Assembly (NCBI GenBank): GCA_959347315.1
Contig: OY365814.1
Span: 31,228,176-31,292,175, forward strand
DNA length: 64,000 nucleotides
Direction of reading: 5' to 3'
From: Bimastos eiseni
Taxonomy: Eukaryota; Annelida; Clitellata; Crassiclitellata; Lumbricidae
Part shown: piece by piece, positions 28,001 through 39,100 of the stretch
Position numbering within the stretch: position 1 is the stretch's first letter
Layout: each line of letters starts with the position of its first letter
Position numbers and translations under genes: made by a program
Notes under the pieces: generated by a model
What the model was told of the DNA's origin: nothing
Databases searched by the model: none
Seen by the model: the letters and a program-made list of their open reading frames with translations, nothing else

Positions 28001-31000
28001 TTTGAAGGCGAACTATAGGCCTATATTTAGAAATAGTTCGACAAAAATTTGAAGGAAAACGTTATATTTAGAAATAGCTCGACAACTTGGAAAAAAACGA
28101 TACATTAATGGAAGCAGTTCGACAAATTTAAAAAACCCGCTATATTTAGAAATAGTTCGCGACATTTTACTGGAAACAGTATTGACTATTTAGAAATATG
28201 TCTAAAGCTTTGAAGGAAAGCACTACATTTAGAAATTGTTCGAAAACTTTTAAAGAAAACGATATATTTAGAAGTGGTTCGAATTATATGGACACAGGGC
28301 AACACAGGAGTGATCGCGGTGCGCGGTGCTTAGGACCGCTGATGCTAGGTCAAGTGTAGGAGGGTCGGAGTTGCATCAGAGTAACAATTGAATTGGTAGC
28401 TGTAGCACGGATGCAAACAGTTGATCATTTAATTTCATCGAAACAGGTCCAACGAATGGCCAATGGAGTACGTGGTCAGATTGGAGTGCCTGCAGCTCAA
28501 CATGTCTCTCAGGAACCCAGGTCCGTTTCCGGTCATGTGACAATCCGCCTCCGGCCAATGGTGGAGCCTTCTGCAACGGACCAATGACCGAGTCGCGCCA
28601 ATGTGACGTCATCTGTCCGGGTAATTGGTGATGTTGTCAGTGAGTGATGATGACTGAGGTTGGAATGCGAGAATGACGTTGTTTGTGGCTCTGATCTTTC
28701 ATGCAAAATTAATTTCGATAGAAAGATTAATAGGTTAATTGACTGAACGGGTGATGGTTGAGTGATTGAGTTTGTTAATTTATCGTTTAATTATGTACTG
28801 AAATAACTAATGAGCGACTGAATCAACGAATGTATTGTAAAAGAGTTTTTATTCATTTAAAGTCAGATTCTTTGGACATTGGCCACAACAATTCATGATA
28901 TATTTACAATATTGAAGATTTTGTCCCAATTATTTTTGTATTTTCGCATTTTTCAATTCGAAATCTCGAAGAAGCCGGTTTAATTCTGGCAATTATGCCC
29001 ATTTTTTAAATTTAATATAGATGCAATAAAAAGCGTTAAAAAGGTGTGCGGCGCCGCACGTGTATGATTTGGACCTATAATGACTAAACATTCACATTGA
29101 ACTGATATAAACGATATATATGTCGTTTATTCAATATATATGCATATGTATATATTTGAGTATATATATTAAATATGTAGATAATATATATCGATTCGAT
29201 ATTATATATTATGGTGGTTAATTATATCTTCCATGATTGATTCATTTCAAATGACCAAGGTCAAGGCCAATGCAGCCGTTGTATAAAACGTGTGAAGCCC
29301 ACATTTTCTTTAATCAATACACAGCGTAGAAATGCTACTTACTACGTTAGGGTACTAATCTTATAAATGAAGAGAAGATTCCGTGTATCCCTCTCTCCGG
29401 CTATGCATTTCCACAGTTTTACAGCTATTGACTCGAAACCTTCGCCGTTTGCTCGGGGAACACCTCGGACACCCAATCGAGGGGTTGGTGAATCGCGCGG
29501 CCGTCCTCTTCCTGGTCTCCAGGGCCAAAAACCTACACCACACCTGCGTCAAACCCACAAAAGCATAGTTTCGTTCTCATTCGCCTGGAGCGTGTCGACG
29601 AAACACCTGCAAGCTATCGTACAGGTAGTAGGTATACCGTAGGATAGTGATTATTGTGGACGATCGAATTAATAGTAGTAGGGGATGTGGTAGTAGTAGC
29701 AGTAATGATAGTAGTAGTAGAAGTAGTAGGTGGAGTAGGAGTAGTAGTAGTAGGTGGAGGTAGTGGAGTAGTAGTAATGGTGGTAGTAGTAGAAGTAGTA
29801 GTAGTGGTAGTAGTAGTAGGTGGAGTAGTAGTAGTAGTAGTAATAGTAGTAGTAGTAGGTGGAGTAGTAGTAGTAGTAGATGGAGTAGTAATAGTAGTAG
29901 TTCAATTCAAACTGATAGACCGTACGGGATAATAAGTTAACAGATATCGAATTTTTTGGCGTCCAGTTGCTGCTGTACTAGTACGACTGCTCATATTTCC
30001 AACGCCACCTAGCGAATGCAATGACTACTGATTGGTTGAAATTCAACGGCTAGCGTGTACAAATGAGTGCGGTACATTGATTTATCTGCATCTTTACGTA
30101 GTTGAGAATTAATATAAAAGCAACTACATGCGTTTAAAGGGTGTGCAGCGCTGGTTAATTATATCTTGCCCGATTAATTCATTTCAACTGACCAAGGTCG
30201 AGGCTATACGGTCGCTGTATAAAAATGTGCGGATGCCACATTTTACTTAAACAATACACAAAGTAGCAGTACTCTTAACTGCATTAGGTATTCCACAGTT
30301 TACTATATTATGTTGGGAAGTATCGTATCTGCCAATGCTGTTAACGTCAATATAAATGTTGGCCCTAACTAAATAAATTATATCAATATGGTTATTTTGG
30401 ACGATCGAACGATTGGGAATGCATAGGCTTTCTACACAACTATTCATTTATTTGCTACAGCAATCTTATGTAGCGCTACTTAAAGATTGCTACTCAATAT
30501 GGGCTATATAAATTTACAGCTTGAAATCTGACTCAGATTTTCTCTCCCGTCTCCCCGCTACATTACATTACAGTAAGGTTAACTTGTCCTTCCTTCCCTA
30601 GGCGTCGGCTTTGGTAAAATTAGATGTATGAGTTAACGGACTCCCTGCACGATTGCCGAGAGTTTAATTCGACTTCTTTAATAACTTGTCGTCATTCATT
30701 CATACTGTAGTTATAATCGTACTGCGACGTTTTCAGTTTGAAAATAAACGAAAATTATTATTATTATTAGACACCTTTACAACGGGCGTTATAATTATTA
30801 TAACTTGTGAGCAAAATTACTGGTTTTCCAGGGTCGATGCTGTCGACGACCACTTCGTATCCATTCCCCTCAATGAACTCCAGTTGTGATTGCGGATGTC
30901 GGCTTACCGAATCAGAGGGTACGGTCGTGGCATCCCCAGGGTGTCCGGGCCTAGCCCAATGGATCATCGCGGTCAAGGACGGTCAGACCATTCGCCTAAC

Positions 31001-33392
31001 CTTTTACGCCTTTGACCTTGAGGACAGCGGACATGCCAGCGTCAAGGTGCGTGACGGAGTGTCACTAATGTCGAATCTGCTGTTGAACTGGAACGGCGCT
31101 GGTTCCCCGACTGACATTGTCAGCTCAGGTTCAGTGATGACGATAGAGTTCAGGGCATCGACGAACGCCAGCGGAGGAATAGTGGCGAAGTACAAAGCAC
31201 AAAGTGAGTGATCTCTGTAATAGACGATTATTAATATAAATTTAATAAAATGGGATTGAATTGCTGTTGATTCTTAATGAGGCGAAGTCATATTCTTCGC
31301 TATTATCGTCGTGATTGTCGGCATCCTACAGTTGGGTTTCTTTATAATGGTTGTTCATTGTAATTGTTACTGTCACCTTATTCAGAGATTTTTTCATTTT
31401 AAACTTTCGATCCATTAAGCTTTTTTCTTCTTCTGTCTCTTCTTCCTCTTCCACCCGTCTTGAATGTTAAATTGATGGATGGATAACTTGATGGATAGAT
31501 TGAAGAATTGATTTATTGATCATTGACCGATTGAATGATAAATTGATTGATTGACTGCCTGCTTGATTGGTTTATTGATTAATTGATCCATTATACATTG
31601 ATGCATTGTAATGAGCTCAAGTACCTAAATGGATGAAATTGATGCCTCGTGTTGTCATTGTTATCCAGTGCGTAACCTGTCTCTTTCCAACGGATTCAGT
31701 CTTCATCCGAAGTCCGTCTCAGAGGCACCCGTCTGGAAGAGCGCCGTCATCGTATCGGCAGTATCACTATGCGTCGTCGTCATCACTATCGCCGTCGTCA
31801 TCGTCTGTTGCGATGTTGGGGCCAACCGAGCGAAGCGGCGCAAGAAGCGTCTCAACGCCAAGGGTCACACGGTAGCCTTCGACGACGTCCTCAAAACCCA
31901 AGAAATCCACTACGAGGAAGTACCCAAGACTGAAGTTCCCGGCGGACTCGAAGTGGTACGCGTCTACACTAGTGCAGGATCGGACGACATCGCTTCCTCG
32001 AAGTTCCTAGCGACGAGCAGTCCTTACATGGATGAAGGCCGCGTGCGTCACTTGTCAAGGAAGAAGCGGCCAAGAATGAGTGCGGTTGCCAACTCGGAAG
32101 GAGACGTTGGTGGACTGGATCCAACGACGACGGCTGCTCTGGTTCTACTTCCGGTTCGTCACTCCTCGAAGACTGGAAAGCATCATCGACAGCCCAGCAA
32201 CGAGGAAGGCAAGGTTAGGCACGCGCGTCGAACGAAGTCACGTGACCGAAAGCCACCGCTGCCGTCGTCAACGTTCGAGGAGGATCTCCTTATGTTGGTG
32301 CGACAGAATGAGATTACTGGGGGTGTCCCGGCCGTCACCCTCGACGCGGGTCAAGGTCTCTTGGGCGCAGGGGTGTCTTCTGATCCGTCAATGGTTAAGA
32401 GCAGCCCCTCTTGCAGACCGCACCCTAAGCACTCCGCCCCTGAGACTATTCCCTTGCAGTCGGTCGAGGTGAAGGGTAGAACCAGAAGGAACCGCACCCA
32501 TCGCTCAGGAACGCGGAAGAGTGTCTCGACCAAGGGTGGCGAGCTCACGGCCGAGGGTCACAGGGCAGTTGTGGGTCAGAGACCTCCCGTAGAAGGTAGT
32601 TACGACACAGTCCCTGATTCGAGCTGTAGAACGTCGGCCAACGTAACTGTCGAGCGGATGGACAAAGTCAAAGGTCATACTCTGAAGGAGGGATCAGCCT
32701 TGAATTCTACGTCCTTGAAGGATGCATCGACCTTGAATCTTTCAACCTTGAAGGACGGCTCTGCCATCAAGAACGGATCAGGTGTCGTCATGACCGTCAG
32801 CGTCGACTGCCACCCTCGTTCAACAGACTTAGAGAAACTCCAGCGGAAGCTGGGCCACTCCTCAAGGAACGGAATGTCGAACGACGATCCAAATGCCTCT
32901 AGTCTTCGAACTGTCCACGAGAGTGCCGCTCGTGACGGTTCAGACCACGGTCTGCACATTCAGTCATTCCTCAGACCTGATACTGGACCAGACGGACAGA
33001 GCCAAGGAGGAACGTTCCACTCCAACAGCGATTCTCTCACCTGCTCCAACTCGCCCTCGTTTCGGATGTCGACCGAACGGACCTCGACTCACAGCACCTT
33101 CAGACCCGTTGAACACCGTCATCGTAGTCCAAAGGCCACTCCTTGCCACAGTGCGAAGTCAAGTTCGCCTCTTCGGTCAAGGGAAGTCACTCCATTGAGG
33201 CCTACAGGGAGTGGCGCAGTCGGTCCGTCGTCCCTTACCGTTGGGTCTTCCACTCCCGCAGAAGCTCTGGTACTCGACCGACCTGTTCAAATCGTAGACG
33301 AAGAAACGGTTAAGGAGACGACGAATTCAAACTCAGGTAGAAAGTGTGATTCGCAGAGCAACGGAACTCTATGTATACCAGCGCCTCTGTGA
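21988..33392 (+). CDS. THSD1-like: THSD1-like receptor with TSP1 and CUB domains, six coding exons
   Basis: I join 21988-22093, 24681-25501, 26512-26683, 28447-28620, 30832-31203 and 31669-33392. All ten splice borders have GT/AG and the phases match (1, 0, 1, 1, 1), giving 3369 bases, 1122 residues. Order: signal peptide; N-terminal ectodomain with paired patterns like AGDYLVVL and a W-P/R-W ending; a Cys module (FGCSEFEEELAPSYCWKY); one TSP1 domain (WSTWSDWSACSSTC); a CUB-like domain; a helix (SAVIVSAVSLCVVVITIAVV); a basic stop-transfer (RAKRRKKR); and about 540 polar cytosolic residues. Except for the CUB this is the layout of vertebrate THSD1, a single-pass protein linked to endothelial adhesion and talin. 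The CUB lacks the second cysteine pair of the family. Several NxS/T sequons lie outside. A THSD1 relationship is my judgement from layout and remembered pattern; a different TSP1 receptor is possible. Confidence 0.8.
22108..22232. repeat. (TATG)n microsatellite in intron 1
   Basis: About 25 near-perfect tetramers begin 14 bases after the exon 1 donor. All frames are stop-free, which creates false coding signals. Confidence 0.97.
22450..22690. repeat. (ATC)n/(GTC)n trinucleotide repeat in intron 1
   Basis: Imperfect ATC, GTC, GCC and CAG triplets. A perfect CRE-like TGACGTCA occurs downstream near 22970 in the same intron; its role is unknown. Confidence 0.93.
23985..24134. mobile_element. 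Short hAT-type MITE in intron 1
   Basis: Ends are CAGAGGCGTC and, on the other strand, CAGGGGCGTCC. Flanks ATGAGTGC and ATGAGTAG match at 6 of 8 positions, fitting a worn 8-bp target duplication. Internal 'ggaggcaaa' text links it to the elements at 42681, 51881 and 48861. Confidence 0.62.
24681..25501 (+). CDS. THSD1-like exon 2: N-terminal ectodomain
   Basis: Acceptor 'tgttgcacag' ends at 24680; donor GTAAGTAT at 25502. The frame joins exon 1 as G|GA (Gly) and ends on a full codon. About 273 residues in two similar beta-rich-looking halves, each with a G/C-rich strand then a W-P or R-W motif (HARWPRITV, EVRWNSES). Sequons include NYT, NSS, NST, NDS and NVT. Confidence 0.85.
25632..26225. 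mobile_element. Non-autonomous hAT element, 594 bp, in intron 2
   Basis: Terminal inverted repeats begin CAGTGTTCCC(G/T)CTAA, the classic hAT start. The 8-bp flanks ATTCTAAT and ATTATAAT differ at one base. Subterminal GTGTGCGC/GCGCACAC words occur at both ends. No transposase frame is present. Confidence 0.82.
26512..26683 (+). CDS. THSD1-like exon 3: cysteine module before TSP1
   Basis: Acceptor 'gttggaaccag', donor GTATGT at 26684. Enters in phase 0 and leaves with one base. Encodes about 57 residues with VEFGCSEFEEELAPSYCWKY, resembling the segment just before TSP1 in THSD1. Confidence 0.8.
26720..27165. repeat. Pyrimidine-rich TTCTC/TCTTC simple sequence in intron 3
   Basis: Includes a perfect (TTCTC)n run near 27090-27125. 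The long frames here are compositional. Confidence 0.9.
27840..28285. repeat. Minisatellite, about 40-bp unit, about 11 copies, intron 3
   Basis: The phrase 'gatatatttagaaatggttcgaaaactttgaaggaaaac' recurs with variation roughly every 38-42 bases. It ends about 160 bases before the TSP1 exon. Confidence 0.8.
28447..28620 (+). CDS. THSD1-like exon 4: thrombospondin type 1 domain
   Basis: Acceptor 'atcgaaacag', donor GTAATTGG at 28621; phase 1 in and out. Encodes a complete TSP1: stacked Trp motif WSTWSDWSACSSTC, Arg strands (QVRFRSCDN), then CNGPMTESRQCDVICP. Six cysteines are in the usual order. Confidence 0.95.
29030..29355 (+). repeat. Diverged repeat copy A in intron 4 (pairs with 30118-30292)
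   Basis: Shares 'gtgtgc(g/a)gcgc', 'ggttaattatatctt', 'catttcaa(a)tgaccaaggtc' and a TATA-like 'tgtataaaa' with the second copy. It carries about 150 extra bases of AT-palindromic sequence (29060-29213). Confidence 0.65.
29676..29905. repeat. (AGT)n trinucleotide repeat in intron 4
   Basis: AGT repeats broken by GGTGG steps. Read as protein in either direction it gives poly-Val or poly-Tyr frames that are not genes. Confidence 0.96.
30118..30292 (+). repeat. Diverged repeat copy B in intron 4
   Basis: Direct-orientation partner of 29030-29355. Roughly 75% similar by eye over about 140 bases. Could be remnants of terminal repeats of an old element or a dispersed family. Confidence 0.62.
30832..31203 (+). 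CDS. THSD1-like exon 5: CUB-like domain
   Basis: Acceptor 'tggttttccag', donor GTGAGT at 31204; phase 1 in and out, so the module is symmetric and can be shuffled. Encodes CGCRLTESEGTVVASPG, then TIRLTFYAFDLED and MTIEFRASTNASGGIVAKY, the standard CUB strand order. Cysteines cluster at the N-terminus; the later pair is missing. Confidence 0.82.
31669..33392 (+). CDS. THSD1-like exon 6: membrane helix and cytosolic tail
   Basis: Acceptor 'gttatccag' ends at 31668; phase 1 entry (A|TG). Encodes a short juxtamembrane region, the helix SAVIVSAVSLCVVVITIAVV, a basic anchor and a long Ser/Thr/Arg-rich tail with small LKDGS/LKDAS repeats (around 32680-32790). Stop TGA at 33390-33392. Confidence 0.88.
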
Positions 33393-33439
33393 TGTTTTCA
33401 AACGACACAATCCGTTCAGCCCATACAAATAGAAACTCA

Positions 33440-33960
33440 TTTCGAAGGTATCCTATAGGACGTTCCATAATTTCCAAAGTATCCTTTATCCTATTGGACA
33501 TCCGATAATTTTGAAGGTATCCTATAGGACATTGCATCATGTGGAAGGATATTATAGGATATTCCATAATTTCTAAGGTATCCAATAGGACATCCTATCG
33601 TTTGGAGCGTATCTTATAGGACATCATATCAGAGGTGTAACAAGGTTTTGAAAAGTGGGGGGCATAATTTTAAAACAATTTTTGCCCCCCACTTTTTTGA
33701 ATTTTGCCCCCAGAAACTTGAAAAATGTGGGACACATTATGTCAACAAAGGTAATCTTAAAAAGCCATTGGACAAACATAAAAAAGAACCGATTTTGGGG
33801 GGCACATGGGGGCACTGAGCACTTAAACTGGGGGGCCGGTGCCCCTCTGCCCCCGCTTGTTACACCCCTGCATCATATCATTTGTAAGGTATAGGACACC
33901 CTTCTTCGTATAGGACACCCTATCAATTCGAAGGAATCATATAAACTGTACGACGGATCG
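33440..33960. repeat. Minisatellite around TATCCTATAGGACAT
   Basis: Units such as 'aaggtatcctataggacattccataattt' recur every 31-38 bases on both sides of a MITE at 33632-33870. The array starts about 50 bases after the THSD1-like stop codon, so the 3' UTR may include it. Confidence 0.8.
33632..33870. mobile_element. MITE inserted in the minisatellite
   Basis: Ends GAGGTGTAACAAG and (other strand) CAGGGGTGTAACAAG form inverted repeats. The flanks are a perfect 10-bp direct repeat CATCATATCA (33622-33631 and 33871-33880), part of which may be minisatellite. G-rich inside ('ggggggcac'). A relative lies at 49836. Confidence 0.78.
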
Positions 33961-34711
33961 ATTGTAAGGTATCCGAAATACATTTTAAGCGTCATGTCTG
34001 CTAGAGATTTTGATAGTAACCTAACGTAACAACGTCGGATACAGCAATATTCGCGACAGATGTGCCTTACTACCTTTGTGGCCACAATCTCGTGGCAAAT
34101 GCATCCTCAATCCTAATGGCTGTTCAGGACATTTAGATTTCTGTTGCGACCAGTTACAATTTGTCGGATATTGCGGAAACATATTTTGGAGCTTTCACTG
34201 CATTTTAAGAGTATATAGCACCGAACGAAGGGGTTATTTTCATAGTCATGCATGGTGAAAGATTTCAATTGGTGCTATAACTTATGTTGTATATCGTGTA
34301 ACGCTACAGTATTAAAATTTCCATTCGAAGACTAAGGACGATGTTCAACCTTTGAGGTAACTGGAATTCAACTCGCACCCTCTGCTATGCACGCAAAGTT
34401 AATTCTCCAATACTTTACGACCCATATATATTTAGGCCTACTTATTTACATACATGCATACACGCATACTTCTCTCAGAATACTGACTGTCACCTAATCT
34501 TCATCCTCCCTGTTATATCCAGATTAGTCGAGAAACAAATTGTTTACTGATTTATTCCTTTACCTATTTACTGATTTATTCCTTTACTCAATCTCCCCTT
34601 GGATCCATAATGTCCAATCAATTTGCCTTCAGACCTACTGGATCCACCTCTCCAGTCATTATATAATTCCTACACAATACACAAGTTGTCGATTAAGATA
34701 ACATTTGAATG

Positions 34712-35050
34712 GATATTTTCCTGGATTTGGCAAGAGCGTTTGCCGCGGTAAACCATTAGATACAACTAGAAAATCTACACAAACACGGAAAAAGAGGTCA
34801 GTCGTTATACTGGTTTGTTAGCTACCTGAAAAATAAACAATATCCTCGGGTTGAGAAAACTCATTCTAATAGGCTCGTTAGATGTGGTTTCCAATGGTCT
34901 AGTCCTGGAACCACTGCTGTTTATTCATTTTGTAAGAATTTGGAAAGTGTTGCTCTTCTTAAGTTGATTATGTTCGCATACGATACTGACATCTTTGCCA
35001 CAGGACCGGATTTCCCTAGACTAAAACAAATGCTAGTGAGACTGAACTAA
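34712..35050 (+). pseudogene. Decayed non-LTR (LINE) reverse transcriptase fragment
   Basis: One frame reads DIFLDLARAFAAVNH, an in-frame TAG, then a WFVSYLKNK segment, a remnant of the CGxxQG...PG motif, LIMFAYDTDIFATG and LKQML. This is the order of the jockey/CR1-type reverse transcriptase palm. The catalytic aspartate pair (normally A-D-D-T) reads A-Y-D-T. With the stop and missing flanks, it is dead. Confidence 0.82.
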
Positions 35051-36082
35051 CTGCTACAAGCAATTAGTTCTCAAATATTTTCAACCATCAACCTTATTAT
35101 TGCTGTTATTTATTGGTATTCATAATCATTATCAGTTAAGGACGTATATAATTGAAGATATTAAGCATCAATGGTAATGAAAACTCCCTTGTGACACGAA
35201 AAGTATACAACTATTCACAACAGCAGTTGTAAAAATAATTTCCTGCTGGTAAGGTTTTCCTCTGCTAACTTCAAAATGTACAAGACTCAGACAAAGGATG
35301 CCCGATCTTAAGCTATGCATACATAACGACAGACCTGCACAGATGTTAACATATGCAAAATACAAGTGCACATTTGTGTACAGCTGTAAAAAAACACAAT
35401 ATCACATCTATAATAGTTTACAGCAAAACTCAAAGCATAGCAGCGACCCAAGATCATGAATATAAATTATTGCATCATTTAAAAAAACTCCTAATTGCAA
35501 ACAACTCCAGCCTGGCCCAACAATTAAAACGCCTCGCAAGAACCAGATACATTGGTTACATGATCTGACTAATAGTATATGGTAGCAGAAACCTGAGGAC
35601 ACACCAGCATACGATCACCTGGACTCAAAGTAGTCTCCTGCGACAGTAATCGCTAAGCTGTAGGAACGCTAACTTGCTCAGGCGGATCATGACTAATATC
35701 AATGTAGGTACACTTGTTCCTGTTGTTCATCAGACGTTGACATGAAGATGTCGAAATGGCAAGACCTGATGGAGATTCTTGGTCTATCTAAGTACATTCC
35801 GTCAAGCATCTTGAAAGTATCTGAAGACTTTACGGAACGTCACCATGACGCAGTCTATCTGATCGGGTAATATCCCTTAGCATGTTCGAGTCCTTCTTCA
35901 ACCAAGTCGCGAACAGACCGAATGAATGTCTTAGGTTCCAGTCCAAGCGAAGGGCTTACACGATCTGGTTGATCTCATGACTACGTTTCTATGATGCGGA
36001 GTTCTAGAACAAAGAGGCCGCCTAGATTTCGTCCAATGATCAGACATTAAATCTGGATATGACCCACTTGCCACTTCATTCG
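35051..36082. other. Intergenic, probable decayed element debris
   Basis: No intact frame. 35370-35570 holds a short polar open frame without support. The region may include more of the LINE copy but I cannot show it. Confidence 0.4.
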
Positions 36083-36088
36083 TTTATT
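36083..36088 (-). terminator. Poly(A) signal of the large LEKKPP-repeat gene
   Basis: Minus-strand AATAAA about 47 bases after the stop codon at 36135. It is the nearest canonical signal and well placed for a short 3' UTR. Confidence 0.55.
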
Positions 36089-36134
36089 CGCCTAAGTTGC
36101 AAACAGAGGAGTGTCCACTGCGAGGCCAACCAAC

Positions 36135-39100
36135 CTAGTCCACACGCTGTGAACTCCTGGAAAGCGATTTTTGGTTGCCGGCATTAGTAGATATCATGGA
36201 GCTACGACCATCTTTAGGACCATGACGATGGAGAGTTGAGGACCCTTGAAGACCATCGTCTACGTAGTTTCGCGATTTGCTCCATGAGCGTTGAAGACCA
36301 ATATCGGATTTGCCCGTTTTCGGATCAGAGAGAGATAATATTCTACGGCCCGGTTTCTGCCTGAATAAACTGTTTGAGTCTATTATCCGTGAATCATAGT
36401 CGACAGTATCGTCAGTATCTATCCTATCGATCTTAGTCCCTTCCTTGCGTCTCTTGCAAGTTCGCTCCCTAACCTCGGCCGACTGTAATGAAATGTTGCG
36501 ATAGTCACCGCGTTTAGATCGTCGATTAGCTTGAGGCGAATCTGGAGGTTCCGTGATCAGGCTCAATTTCAGTCCTGCATCTTGGAGAACGTGACTAGTG
36601 CCAAGAGCACCTCCCACTCCGCCCCAAATGGTCTCGTTCTGTGACGCACACACAAGATGATCCTCCACGGACGGTCGTGACATTGTCGGGTCACGTGGAT
36701 CTGACCGACGTTTGCGTCTTACCCATTCTTCATCTTTCCGAACGCGTCGCTGATGTTTTTTTCCAGTCATGAAGTCGTCGTACAAAGATTCATTTTCTAA
36801 AGAATGTCTTACAGGCGAAAATGGATTTGAATCAACCTGAGATGGCTCTGATCCAATGAAACTTGTCGCTAGTGATTCCTTCTGAATGGAGTCACCACTC
36901 GTCGTTTGTTGCTTTTTGTTTTGGGAGACACCACTCGTCTTGGGCGAATTCTCATCTCGGGAGACACCACTCATCGTTGGTGGTTTCTTGTCTATGGAGA
37001 CACCACTCATCGTTAGTGGTTTTTTCTCTAGGGAGACACCACTCATCGTTAGTGGTTTCTGCTCTAAAGAGACATTACTCGTCGTTGGTGGTTTCTTCTC
37101 TGGAGAGTCACCACTCATCGTTGGTGGTTTCTTCTCTATGGAGACACCACTCATCGTTAGTGGTTTTTTCTCCAGCGAGACACCACTCATCGTTAGTGGT
37201 TTCTGCTCTAAAGAGACATTACTCGTCGTTGGTGGTTTCTTCTCTGGAGAGTCACCACTCATCGTTGCTGGTTTCTTCTCTATGGAGACACCACTCATCG
37301 TTAGTGGTTTCTGCTCTAAAGAGACATTACTCGTCGTTGGTGGTTTCTTCTCTGGAGAGTCACCACCCAACGTTGCTGGTTTCTTTTCTGATGTGTCACC
37401 ATTCATCGTTGTTGGTTTCTTCTCTAGGGAGACATCACTCGTCATTGGTGGTTTCTTCTCTGGGAAGTCACCACTCATCATTGGTGGTATTTTCTCTAGG
37501 GAGAAATCACTCATCGTGGGTGGTTTCTTCTCTAAGGAGACACCAATCATCACTGTTGGTTTTTTTTCTAAAGTGACACCACTCATCATTGGTGGCTTTT
37601 TCTCGAGGGAGAAATCACTCATCGTTGGGAGTTTCATCTCTAAGGATACACCACTCATCCTTGGTGGTTTTTTCTCTAGGGAGACACCACTCATCATTAG
37701 AGGTTCCTTCTCTAGGGAGACACCACTCATCATTAGTGGCTTTTTCTCAAGGGAGAAATCACTCATCATTGGTGGTTTCCTCTCTAGGGAGACTTCACTC
37801 GTCGTTGGTGGTTTCTTCTCTAGGAAGACACCACCCATCATTGGTGGTTTCTTCCCTAGGGAGAAATCACTCATCGATGGTGGTTTCTTCTCGGGGATAT
37901 CACCACTGATCGTTGCTGGTTTCTTGTCCGAGGTGTCAACACTCATCTTTTGTGGTTTCTTCTCTGAGGTGTCATCACTCATCGTTGGCGATTTCTTCTC
38001 TAGGGACACATCACTCATCGTTGGTGGTTTCTTCTCTGGGGAGTCACCACTCGTCGGTGCTGGTTTCTTCTCCAGGGAGACATCACTCATCATTGGTGGT
38101 TTCTTCCCTATGGAGACACCACTCATCATTGGTGGTTTCTTCCCTATGGAGACACCACTCATCGTTAGTGGTTTCCTCTCTAGGGAGACAAACCTCATCA
38201 TTGGTGGTTTCCACTCTAGGGAGAAATCACTCATCGCGCGTAATTTCTTGTTTAGGGTGTCACCATTCGTCGTTGGTGGTTTCTTGTCTGAGGTGTCACC
38301 ACCCGTCGTTGGTGGCTTCTTCTCTAGGGAGAAACCACTCATACCTGGTGGTTTCTTCTCTAGAGAGATATCACTCATCGTTGGTGGTTTCTTCTCTGGG
38401 AAGTCACGACTGATCGTTGCTGGTTTCTTGTCTGAGGTGTCACCACTCGTCGTTTGTGGTTTCTTGTCTGAGGTGTCATCACTCATCATTGGTGGCTTCT
38501 TTTCTGGAGAACCCCCACTCATCGTTGGTGGTTTCTTCTCTAGGGAGACATCACTCATCGTTGGTGGTTTCTTCTCTGGCGAGTCACCACTTATCGTTGC
38601 TGGTTTCTTCTCCAGGGAGACACCACTCATCATTGGTGGAATCCTCTCTATGGAGACCCCACTCATCGTTAGTGGTTTCCTCTCTATCGAGACATCAGTC
38701 ATCGCGCGTGGTTTCTTGTTTGAGGTGTCACCATTCGTCGTTGGTGGTTTCTTGTCTGAGGTGTCACCACTCGTCGTTGGTGGGTTCTTCTCTAAGGAGA
38801 AACCACTCATCACTGGTGGTTTCTTCTCTAGGGAGATATCACTCATCGTTGGTGGTTTGTTCCCTGGGAAGTCACCACTGATCGTTGCTGGTTTCTTGTC
38901 TGAGGTGTCACCACTCGTCGTTTGTGGTTTCTTGTCTATGGTGTGATCACTCATCATTGGTGGCTTCTTCTCTGGCGAGTCACCACTCATCGTTGCTGGT
39001 TTCTTCTCCAGGGAGACACCACTCATCATTGGTGGTTTCCTCTCTATGGAGACACCACTCATCGTTAGTGGTTTCCTCTCTAGGGAGACATAACACATCA

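Noticed and set aside
34712..35050. Active LINE
   Set aside because: In-frame stop, altered catalytic motif and missing flanks.
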